Part shown: in pieces, positions 1 to 6,471 of the stretch
Numbering within the stretch: position 1 is the stretch's first letter
Layout: each line of letters opens with the position of its first letter
DNA from: Lachnospiraceae bacterium
GTDB taxonomy: Bacteria > Bacillota > Clostridia > Lachnospirales > Lachnospiraceae
Assembly: GCA_017475845.1 (NCBI GenBank)
Contig: JAFVEU010000232.1
Location: 1-8,242 of the forward strand
Direction of reading: 5' to 3'
DNA length: 8,242 nt
The notes under the pieces: generated by a model
Database searches by the model: none
The model's input: only the letters and a program-made list of their open reading frames with translations
What the model was told of the DNA's origin: nothing
Program-made: the position numbers and the translations under genes

Positions 1-175
1 CCCTGAAATCCTTCTCGGCTTCATCGATTATCTCCTGAAACCATTTGGATCTGTGGCTCATCTCCATAACGGACTGTCCGGAGCCATGATAATCAAGCAT
101 CTCCTCCGCACAGGTCTTATGTACTTCCTCCGGCATCATGGCCGGTCCGGCCGAAAAATTGTAAACTCTTCCCAT
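1..175 (-). CDS. serC: Phosphoserine aminotransferase, N-terminal 58 residues (runs off left edge)
   Basis: SerC is a cytoplasmic PLP-dependent class V aminotransferase that converts 3-phosphohydroxypyruvate plus glutamate to phosphoserine in serine synthesis; it can also act in pyridoxal phosphate synthesis in some bacteria. The visible part carries the family's N-terminal signature: RVYNFSAGPA at residues 3-12, a PEEV segment at 15-18, and GSGQSVMEMSHRS at 31-43, whose SHR arginine is expected to contact the substrate. The ATG at 173-175 is preceded, after 7 bases, by AGAGGAG (183-189), which fixes the start. The catalytic lysine lies outside the window. The gene begins 28 bases after the ilvB stop with no hairpin between them, so it is probably co-transcribed with leuB-ilvD-ilvB. 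The identification is firm despite the truncation, because this N-terminus is very characteristic. Confidence 0.93.
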   Translation of the reverse strand, partial: MGRVYNFSAGPAMMPEEVHKTCAEEMLDYHGSGQSVMEMSHRSKWFQEIIDEAEKDFR

Positions 176-203
176 TTTTTCACTCCTCTTTTTTCATTTT
201 ATA

Positions 204-1871
204 CTACAGGTCACTCTCATCAAAGACTTCCGAAATGGCCTTCCCCGGGGGGACCATGGGGTAGACGCTGTCATCCTTTTCGATGACACAGTCTATGACA
301 ACCGGGTTTTCCGACTTCAGGGCCTTTTTAAGGACCTTTTCCACATCACTCTTCTTCTCTATCCTGTATGCTTCACAGCCCATGGCCTCGGCAACCTTCA
401 CATAGTCGGTCTTGTCGGTAAGTACTGTCTGCGAATACCTTCCTCCATAAAAAAGGGTCTGCCACTGCCTCACCATTCCGAGAACGGAATTGTTGATTAT
501 GATGTCGATCACCTTTATATTGTTACGGCTTAAGGTGGCAAGCTCATTCATGTTCATGCGGAAGCATCCGTCACCTCCGATATTAACAACTATCCTGTCC
601 GGGCACCCTACCTTTGCTCCCATAGCGGCTCCCAGACCGTATCCCATGGTTCCCAGGCCTCCGCTGGTAATGAACTGTCCGGGATTCTTGAATCTATAGT
701 ACTGAGCAGCCCACATCTGATGCTGTCCCACATCTGTAACGATTATGGCATTCGAATCCGTGAGCCTGTCCAGAGTCTCTATAACATAGGGACAGGTGAG
801 CTTATTCCTGTCATAGGAAAGGGGGAACTGTTCCTTAAGCTCCATTATGTGATCCACCCAGTCCTTATGCTCCCTCTTTTCCACTAAGGGTATAAGCTTC
901 TTAAGGACTTCCTTCAGATCCCCGATTATGCAGGCGTCGGTCCTTATATTCTTGTTTATCTCCGCTGCGTCGATATCCACATGTATGATCTTTGCGTGGG
1001 AAGCAAATTTCTTCGCATTTCCCGTGACCCTGTCGGAAAACCTGGCTCCAAGGGCGATAAGACAGTCGCATTCGCTGACACCCTTGTCACTGGTCTTGGT
1101 ACCGTGCATACCGATCATACCGGTATAGAGCTCCTCATAGGCGCTGAAAGCTCCTTTTCCCATAAGAGTATCGCAGACCGGGGAATCGATCTTTTTTGCA
1201 AATTCCTTTACCTCGGCGGAAGCTCCGCTTAAAACCGCTCCACCTCCTACGTAGATAAAGGGTTTCCTGGACTGGTTTATGATCTTTGCAGCATTTTTAA
1301 GGTCTTCCTCGTTATACGACGCAAGCCTTTTAACGGGAACGGGTTTTGCCTTTTTATAATCGCACTTATCCGCAGTCACATCCTTTGTGACATCCACAAG
1401 CACCGGTCCCGGTCTTCCGCTCTTTGCGATACGGAAAGCCTTTCTTAAGTTTACCGCCAGATCCTTTATATCCTTTATGATGTAATTATGCTTTGTGATG
1501 GGCAGAGTGATGCCTGCGATATCCACCTCCTGAAAGGTATCCTTTCCCAGAAGCGGAAGATTTACATTACAGGTAATAGCCACCATGGGAACAGAATCCA
1601 TAAAGGCTGTGGCGATACCCGTTACAAGATTGGTGGCTCCGGGGCCGCTTGTGGCCATACACACCCCGGTCCTTCCCGTAGCTCTGGCATAGCCGTCTGC
1701 CGCATGGCTTGCTCCCTGCTCGTGGCTGGTGAGCACATGCCTTATCTCATCCGAATGCCTGTAAAGAGCGTCATACACATTGAGGATAGAACCTCCGGGA
1801 TATCCGAAGATGGTATCAACCCCCTCTTCCTTAAGCACTTCTATGATTATCTCAGCTCCAGTAAGCTGCAT
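204..1871 (-). CDS. ilvB: Acetolactate synthase, large catalytic subunit (anabolic, FAD-containing type)
   Basis: IlvB condenses two pyruvates to 2-acetolactate, or pyruvate with 2-ketobutyrate, the first common step of valine/leucine and isoleucine synthesis. The product is 555 residues, a normal length. With the ATG as residue 1, FGYPGG is at 22-27, the catalytic glutamate that activates thiamine diphosphate is E51 (in SHEQGASH), the SGPGATN stretch follows at about 75-81, and the ThDP/Mg motif runs from GDG (433-435) to NN (460-461). GARFSDRVTG at about 275-284 is typical of the FAD-binding anabolic enzymes rather than catabolic AlsS/BudB. The C-terminal MVPPG motif is present. I chose the ATG at 1869-1871 because conserved homology begins with QLTGAEI and AGAAAGGAT (1881-1889) lies 10 bases upstream; an in-frame GTG at 1893-1895 would add eight unconserved residues. 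The regulatory subunit gene ilvN is not adjacent: the next gene is serC. The gap from ilvD is 58 bases. Confidence 0.97.
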   Translation of the reverse strand: MQLTGAEIIIEVLKEEGVDTIFGYPGGSILNVYDALYRHSDEIRHVLTSHEQGASHAADGYARATGRTGVCMATSGPGATNLVTGIATAFMDSVPMVAITCNVNLPLLGKDTFQEVDIAGITLPITKHNYIIKDIKDLAVNLRKAFRIAKSGRPGPVLVDVTKDVTADKCDYKKAKPVPVKRLASYNEEDLKNAAKIINQSRKPFIYVGGGAVLSGASAEVKEFAKKIDSPVCDTLMGKGAFSAYEELYTGMIGMHGTKTSDKGVSECDCLIALGARFSDRVTGNAKKFASHAKIIHVDIDAAEINKNIRTDACIIGDLKEVLKKLIPLVEKREHKDWVDHIMELKEQFPLSYDRNKLTCPYVIETLDRLTDSNAIIVTDVGQHQMWAAQYYRFKNPGQFITSGGLGTMGYGLGAAMGAKVGCPDRIVVNIGGDGCFRMNMNELATLSRNNIKVIDIIINNSVLGMVRQWQTLFYGGRYSQTVLTDKTDYVKVAEAMGCEAYRIEKKSDVEKVLKKALKSENPVVIDCVIEKDDSVYPMVPPGKAISEVFDESDL

Positions 1872-1929
1872 AGTTAAACGATCCTTTCTGTACACTCCTT
1901 ATAGTTTTAAGAAAAGCTCAAGATCATCT

Positions 1930-3594
1930 TCACTGTATCTCGAGGACCGCTCCCCTGTTTCCGCTGGTGACAAGCCTCTGATACCTCTGAAGGTAGCCCG
2001 TATCCACGTTGGGTTTCCGGGGAGTCCATTTCTTTCTTCTCTCCTTGAGAACCTCATCCGGCAGGTCCACATTAAGGGAATTGTTGGGGATATCTATCTT
2101 TATTATATCCCCTTCTTCCACCAGGGCTATGGGACCGCCCACCGCAGCTTCCGGTGAAACATGGCCGATGGATGCTCCTCTGGAGGCTCCGGAGAACCGT
2201 CCGTCCGTGATCAGAGCAACAGAGGATCCAAGCCCCAGTCCCGCAATGGCGGATGTGGGATTCAGCATCTCCCTCATGCCGGGACCGCCCTTCGGGCCCT
2301 CATACCTTATAACCACCACATCCCCTGCCTTGATCTTTCCGCCGAGGATCGCTTCTATCGCATCCTCCTCACAGTCAAATACCCTGGCAGGTCCTTCGTG
2401 TACCATCATTTCGGGAACAACTGCGGAACGCTTTACTATACCGGTATCCGGGGCGATATTTCCCTTGAGCACCGCAATACCGCCCTCCGCCATAAAGGGA
2501 TCTTCTACAGGCCTTATGGTCTCGGGATCCATATTCACGCAGTCCTTTATATTCTCTCCCACCGTCTTCCCGGTGACCGTCATACAATCGAGATTTAAGA
2601 GCCCCTTCTTTGAAAGCTCGTTCATTACGGCATAAACACCGCCTGCCTCATTTAAGTCCTCCATATAGGTATGTCCCGCAGGAGCCAGATGGCAGAGGTT
2701 AGGAGTCCTTGCAGACACCTCATTTGCGATCTCCATATCAAGCCTGATGCCGCACTCATGGGCAATAGCCGGAAGATGGAGCATGGTATTCGTTGAACAT
2801 CCCAGAGCCATATCCACTGTCATAGCGTTCATAAAGGCTTTTTCGGTCATGATATCCCTGGGACGTATATTCTTTTCATACATCTCCATGACTCTGTATC
2901 CCGCGGTCTTTGCTATACGGATCCTTTCGGAATAAACTGCGGGAACGGTCCCGTTGCCCTTTAAGCCCATTCCTATGGCCTCCGTGAGACAGTTCATGGA
3001 ATTGGCGGTGTACATACCCGAGCAGCTGCCGCAGGTAGGGCATACATGCTCGTCAAAATAGTTGAGCTCGGCTTCATCGATCTTTCCCGCTGCCTTCTCA
3101 CCCACCGCTTCAAACATGGAGGACAGGGAGCGCTTCTTTCCGTGAACCCTGCCTGCCAGCATGGGTCCTCCGGAAACGAATACCGTAGGTATGTTCACCC
3201 TTGCTGCTGCCATAAGGAGTCCCGGCACGTTCTTATCGCAATTTGGTACCATGACCAGAGCGTCAAACTGATGGGCAAGAGCCATACACTCCGTGGAATC
3301 CGCTATGAGGTCCCTGGTCACCAGTGAATACTTCATGCCGATATGTCCCATAGCGATACCGTCACAGACTGCGATGGCAGGGAAGACCACAGGCATTCCG
3401 CCTGCTTCCGCCACTCCCAGCTTGACCGCTTCCACTATCTTATCTATGTTCATATGCCCGGGAACTATCTCATTAAATGAGCTCACTATCCCCACCATGG
3501 GCTTTTTCATCTCTTCTCTTGTGAAACCCAGCGCATTAAAAAGACTTCTTGCCGGTGCTGCCTGGTCTCCCTTTTTAACATTGTCACTTCTCAT
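1930..3594 (-). CDS. ilvD: Dihydroxy-acid dehydratase
   Basis: IlvD dehydrates 2,3-dihydroxy-isovalerate and 2,3-dihydroxy-3-methylvalerate to the keto acids that precede valine and isoleucine; it is a cytoplasmic iron-sulfur, Mg-dependent enzyme. At 554 residues it is full length. Visible motifs are CDGIAMGH (77-84, Mg-binding aspartate D78), NCDKNVPG (118-125, cluster cysteine C119 and the lysine K121 that is carbamylated in the family), CPTCGSCSGMYTANSMNCL (185-203, cluster cysteine), GPGMREM (437-443, metal-binding E442) and DGRFSG (464-469, catalytic serine S468). Where Mycobacterium-type [2Fe-2S] enzymes have a cysteine near residue 46, this protein reads VPGH with glycine, like the oxygen-sensitive E. 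coli enzyme. The ATG at 3592-3594 has AAGGAG (3601-3606) 6 bases upstream. It is 104 bases after leuB and 58 before ilvB, in the same direction. Confidence 0.97.
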   Translation of the reverse strand: MRSDNVKKGDQAAPARSLFNALGFTREEMKKPMVGIVSSFNEIVPGHMNIDKIVEAVKLGVAEAGGMPVVFPAIAVCDGIAMGHIGMKYSLVTRDLIADSTECMALAHQFDALVMVPNCDKNVPGLLMAAARVNIPTVFVSGGPMLAGRVHGKKRSLSSMFEAVGEKAAGKIDEAELNYFDEHVCPTCGSCSGMYTANSMNCLTEAIGMGLKGNGTVPAVYSERIRIAKTAGYRVMEMYEKNIRPRDIMTEKAFMNAMTVDMALGCSTNTMLHLPAIAHECGIRLDMEIANEVSARTPNLCHLAPAGHTYMEDLNEAGGVYAVMNELSKKGLLNLDCMTVTGKTVGENIKDCVNMDPETIRPVEDPFMAEGGIAVLKGNIAPDTGIVKRSAVVPEMMVHEGPARVFDCEEDAIEAILGGKIKAGDVVVIRYEGPKGGPGMREMLNPTSAIAGLGLGSSVALITDGRFSGASRGASIGHVSPEAAVGGPIALVEEGDIIKIDIPNNSLNVDLPDEVLKERRKKWTPRKPNVDTGYLQRYQRLVTSGNRGAVLEIQ

Positions 3595-3698
3595 GGCATT
3601 CTCCTTATATTTTCTTTAACAATACGTGTCATATAAGCCACGTACCGCTGATATACACGGGTATCGGAAAATGTAAGCTGTCACCTCAGCCTTAAAGC

Positions 3699-4781
3699 TC
3701 AAAGCTCGGCGCAGACAGCATCTCCCATCTCCGTGGTGCTCACCTTCTTACAGCCTTCCGAATATATGTCTCCTGTGCGGATCCCCTTTGAAAGCACCTT
3801 CTGCACCGCAATTTCCACGGCATCGGCCTCATCGTTAAGATCGAAGGAGAACCTTAGCATCATGGCAGCTGAAAGAATTGTGGCTATGGGATTTGCGATA
3901 TTCTGTCCCGCAATGTCCGGTGCAGAACCGCCGCTTGGCTCATAGAGGCCGAACTTTGTCTCGTTAAGTGAGGCGCTTGGAAGCATCCCTATGGAACCTG
4001 TGATCTCCGCAGCTTCATCGGAAAGAATGTCCCCGAACATGTTCTCCGTAAGAAGGACATCAAACTGTGCGGGATCCTTTACAAGCTGCATGGCAGCATT
4101 GTCCACCAGCATATGGGAAAGCTCCACCTCGGGATAGTCCTTTGAAACCTCCTCGGTAACCGCTCTCCAGAGCCTTGAGGAATCCAGTACATTTGCCTTA
4201 TCGACGCTTATGACCTTCTTACGGCGCTTCATTGCCACCTCAAAGGCCTTGACCGCTATGCGGCGGATCTCATCCTCACTGTAAATGAGAGTGTCAACAG
4301 CTGTCTTTTTGCCATTTTCCTCTGTAGTATGCCTTTCACCGAAATAAAGCCCGCCGGTCAGTTCCCTCATTATAAGCATATCAAAGCCCTTATCCGCTAT
4401 ATCGGAGCGGAGGGGGCAGGCTGCAGAAAGCTCTTTATAGAGCTTTGAAGGCCTTAAATTCGCAAAGAGACCAAGAGCCTTGCGGATCCCTAAAAGCCCT
4501 GCTTCCGGACGCTTTTCCGGAGGAAGCTTATACCAGGGGGAAGTGGCCGCATTTCCGCCTATTGATCCCATAAGTACGGCGTCAGAGGACTTTGCTGCCT
4601 CTATGGCATCATCCGTAAGGGGTATCCCGAATCTATCAATGGAGCAGCCTCCCATGATGATATCCGTATACTCAAAGCTGTGGCCGTATTTCCCGGCCAC
4701 CCTGTCCAACACCTTTTTAGCCTCATCAACTATTTCCGGACCTATACCGTCTCCCCGGATCAATCCGATCTTACGATCCAT
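3699..4781 (-). CDS. leuB: 3-Isopropylmalate dehydrogenase
   Basis: LeuB oxidises and decarboxylates (2R,3S)-3-isopropylmalate with NAD to 4-methyl-2-oxopentanoate, the last leucine-specific step before transamination; it is a cytoplasmic, Mg/Mn-dependent homodimer. The 360-residue length matches the family. The start has the GDGIGPEI motif (10-17). Substrate-binding arginines are R100 (GIRKALGLFANLRP), R110 and R139 (MRELTGG), followed by Y146, K195 (VDKANVL) and D227. Metal-binding aspartates D251 and D255 lie in NMFGDILSDEAA. The NAD-binding GSAPDIAGQNIANP segment is at 286-298. The pattern VDKANVL and GSAPDIAG separates it from isocitrate dehydrogenase. The ATG at 4779-4781 is preceded after 9 bases by GGGAGGA (4791-4797). 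It is the first gene of the branched-chain block, 105 bases after yajC; leuA and leuCD are absent nearby. Confidence 0.97.
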   Translation of the reverse strand: MDRKIGLIRGDGIGPEIVDEAKKVLDRVAGKYGHSFEYTDIIMGGCSIDRFGIPLTDDAIEAAKSSDAVLMGSIGGNAATSPWYKLPPEKRPEAGLLGIRKALGLFANLRPSKLYKELSAACPLRSDIADKGFDMLIMRELTGGLYFGERHTTEENGKKTAVDTLIYSEDEIRRIAVKAFEVAMKRRKKVISVDKANVLDSSRLWRAVTEEVSKDYPEVELSHMLVDNAAMQLVKDPAQFDVLLTENMFGDILSDEAAEITGSIGMLPSASLNETKFGLYEPSGGSAPDIAGQNIANPIATILSAAMMLRFSFDLNDEADAVEIAVQKVLSKGIRTGDIYSEGCKKVSTTEMGDAVCAEL

Positions 4782-4847
4782 ATATCTGAGTCCTCCCTTT
4801 CCATGCCCTCACCTGATCAATATCTTCAGGGTAATGCACTGTAATAA

Positions 4848-4870
4848 GGGGACGTGCCCGGCACGCCCCC
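4848..4870 (-). terminator. GC-rich hairpin between yajC and leuB, possible weak terminator or attenuator
   Basis: On the minus strand an arm GGGGGCGTG (with one G-U pair) faces CACGTCCCC across a 5-base CCGGG loop, a 9-bp stem. It starts 16 bases after the yajC stop and is followed only by TTATTA (4842-4847), a poor U tract. It is placed as expected for a terminator of the yajC transcript, but it may stop transcription only partly, or mainly protect the yajC mRNA 3' end. No anti-terminator or T-box-like leader fits in the 66 bases left before leuB. Confidence 0.5.
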
Positions 4871-4886
4871 GCTGCTTGTCTGCCCG

Positions 4887-5219
4887 TCACTCGGACTGAG
4901 AAGCGCTGCTGCCCTTTTCTATCTCAGTCACGGCCGATTTCCTCATGGGAATACGGCAGTTTTTGTTGCTGCCAAACTCCACGATTATCATATCATCCGA
5001 AATATCTATCACCATTCCGTAAAAGCCGCTGGTAGTCACCACATAGTCTCCTACCTCCATGGCATCTATCATTGCCTTATGTCTTTCCTGCTCCTTCTTC
5101 TGAGGACGTACGGATATGAAATAAAAGAATCCGATGATGGCAATTATATAGAGGACCATTACTCCTATCCCGCCAAAACCGGAAGCGGCACCTGCAGTTG
5201 TCAATAAAATATCGCCCAT
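4887..5219 (-). CDS. yajC: Sec translocase accessory subunit YajC
   Basis: YajC is a small single-span inner membrane protein that associates with the SecDF part of the Sec translocase; its precise role is modest and cells usually tolerate its loss. The protein has 110 residues, a normal length. Residues 1-16 are short and glycine/alanine-rich, a hydrophobic span lies at about 17-36 (IGVMVLYIIAIIGFFYFISV), and the family's RPQKKEQ motif follows at 38-44. The cytoplasmic part includes the conserved GDYVVTTSGFYGMV (57-70) and an IVEFG segment. The tail is serine-rich. The ATG at 5217-5219 has AGAGAGG (5228-5234) 8 bases upstream. The tgt-yajC order is common in bacteria, though here 118 bases and a likely promoter separate them. 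secD and secF do not follow. Confidence 0.95.
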   Translation of the reverse strand: MGDILLTTAGAASGFGGIGVMVLYIIAIIGFFYFISVRPQKKEQERHKAMIDAMEVGDYVVTTSGFYGMVIDISDDMIIVEFGSNKNCRIPMRKSAVTEIEKGSSASQSE

Positions 5220-5286
5220 TTTTCAAACCTCTCTTTTATACAGTGGCTATTATCCACCTTTGATACAAAAAAACACGTTGCTAAAC

Positions 5287-5315
5287 ACTATACATAAAAA
5301 AGATAAGTAACGCAA
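5287..5315 (-). promoter_or_regulatory. Candidate sigma-A promoter for yajC
   Basis: On the minus strand TTGCGT (5310-5315) and TATAGT (5287-5292) are separated by exactly 17 bases. The -10 matches the consensus TATAAT at five of six positions; the -35 matches only its TTG. The spacer is T-rich. Transcription would start about 60 bases upstream of the yajC ATG. This is a motif match only; the -35 lies within the 3' part of the tgt hairpin. Confidence 0.5.
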
Positions 5316-5332
5316 GCCCTTTTAGGGGTTGC
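5312..5332 (-). terminator. Hairpin after tgt, possible imperfect terminator
   Basis: On the minus strand, five bases after the tgt stop codon, GCAACCCC and GGGCTTGC can pair around a TAAAA loop, giving seven base pairs with one C-C mismatch. The following bases are T-rich, but the run of six T (5296-5301) begins 10 bases beyond the stem, so it is not a textbook intrinsic terminator. Partial termination with read-through into yajC is possible. Confidence 0.4.
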
Positions 5333-5337
5333 TGCTT

Positions 5338-6471
5338 TCATCCCGTCATATTGCTGTAGTTACTGATAAAATCCCTGCGGAAGGCATCGAACCGCTGCTC
5401 CTCTATGGCAAGCCTGATATTTTCCATAAGAGTGTTATAGAAATAGAGATTATGCATTACACAGAGTCTTAAACCCAGCATTTCCCCGGCTTTCAGAAGA
5501 TGGCGGATATAGGCCCTGCTGTGGTTACGGCAGACAGGACAATCACAGCCCTCTTCTATGGGGTTTAAGTCCATCTCAAATCTGGCGTTCATGAGATTCA
5601 ATTTACCATGACGGGTATATACGTGACCGTGGCGGCCGTTTCTCGTGGGATAGACGCAGTCAAAGAAGTCAACTCCCCGGTAAACCGCTTCCACGATATT
5701 TACGGGAGTTCCCACGCCCATGAGGTAAGTAGGCTTATTTTCCGGGAGATGGGGCACGGTAACATCCAGACCATGGTACATTTCCTCGTGGGTCTCCCCC
5801 ACCGCAAGTCCCCCCAGGGCATAACCGTCCAGATCCATTTCGGATATCTCCTCAGCCTGGGCGATACGGATATCATCAAAGATTGCCCCCTGATTGATCC
5901 CGAAGAGGAGCTGGTTCCTGTTTATGGTATCCGGGAGGCTGTTAAGCCTCACCATCTCTGCTTTACAGCGTTTAAGCCATCTGGTGGTGCGTTCCACCGA
6001 GGGCAGCACATAATCCCTGTCCGCCTTTGAATTCGGACATTCATCAAAGGCCATGGCAATGGTGGAACCGAGATTTGACTGTATGCGTATGGATTCCTCC
6101 GGACCCATAAAGATCTTATGTCCGTCGATATGGGATCTGAAGGTGACCCCCTCTTCCTTTATCTTCCTTAAAGAAGCCAGGGAAAAGACCTGGAAACCGC
6201 CCGAATCGGTAAGTATGGGTCTGTCCCAGTTCATGAATCTGTGAAGTCCCCCCAGGGCGCGGATCTTTTCGTCCCCGGTGCGGACATGCAGGTGATAGGT
6301 GTTGCAGAGCTCCACCTGAGTCTTTAATTCCTTTAAGTCAGGTGAGGAAACGGCCCCCTTGATGGCAGCAACGGTACCCACGTTCATGAAGACCGGGGTC
6401 TCGATAACACCGTGGACTGTGGTGAGCCTGCCCCTCTTTGCCCTTCCGTCCTTACACAGGAGTTCGTACAT
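5338..6471 (-). CDS. tgt: tRNA-guanine transglycosylase (queuine tRNA-ribosyltransferase)
   Basis: Bacterial Tgt exchanges guanine-34 in the anticodon of tRNAs for Tyr, His, Asn and Asp with preQ1, a step of queuosine synthesis. The 377-residue length is usual. Visible are D89 in TDSGGFQVFSL (general acid/base), FDECP at 142-146 (substrate aspartate D143), GINQGA (191-196), GLAVGE (221-226), and the nucleophile D271 in DFFDCVYPTRNGRHG. The zinc site is CDCPVC with C309, C311 and C314 plus H340. The usual HLMLRPG loop reads HLHVRTG and the usual GIVQGG reads GINQGA, variants I associate with Lachnospiraceae; the catalytic residues are intact. The ATG at 6469-6471 shares its A with the TAA of the preceding carboxypeptidase gene (TAATG), suggesting translational coupling, and TAGGAG (6482-6487) lies 10 bases upstream. 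No queuosine synthesis genes are in the window. Confidence 0.97.
   Translation of the reverse strand: MYELLCKDGRAKRGRLTTVHGVIETPVFMNVGTVAAIKGAVSSPDLKELKTQVELCNTYHLHVRTGDEKIRALGGLHRFMNWDRPILTDSGGFQVFSLASLRKIKEEGVTFRSHIDGHKIFMGPEESIRIQSNLGSTIAMAFDECPNSKADRDYVLPSVERTTRWLKRCKAEMVRLNSLPDTINRNQLLFGINQGAIFDDIRIAQAEEISEMDLDGYALGGLAVGETHEEMYHGLDVTVPHLPENKPTYLMGVGTPVNIVEAVYRGVDFFDCVYPTRNGRHGHVYTRHGKLNLMNARFEMDLNPIEEGCDCPVCRNHSRAYIRHLLKAGEMLGLRLCVMHNLYFYNTLMENIRLAIEEQRFDAFRRDFISNYSNMTG

Noticed and set aside
2009..2635. Long plus-strand open frame of 208 codons opposite ilvD.
   Set aside because: It is antisense to a clear, full-length ilvD, has no recognisable domain, and is serine/proline-rich as expected of a shadow frame.
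3595..3698. Possible ilvD promoter in the gap after leuB.
   Set aside because: Candidate -35 and -10 boxes match at only two or three positions with acceptable spacing; not supportable.
4427..4446. Perfect 8-base inverted repeat (AAAGCTCT, 4-base loop, AGAGCTTT).
   Set aside because: It lies inside leuB over the codons for a conserved KLYKEL stretch and has no U tract; most likely a coincidence of codon use.
4501..4528. Partial inverted repeat rich in TTCCGG/CCGGA.
   Set aside because: It falls in leuB codons for the conserved PPEKRPEAG segment and is explained by repeated proline-glutamate codons.
4782..4847. Leucine T-box or other amino acid riboswitch ahead of leuB.
   Set aside because: Only about 66 bases remain between the hairpin and the start codon, with no T-box sequence or specifier stem; too short for the known classes.
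5241..5260. Small GTGG/CCAC hairpin in the yajC leader.
   Set aside because: Only four or five base pairs, without context; no better than chance.
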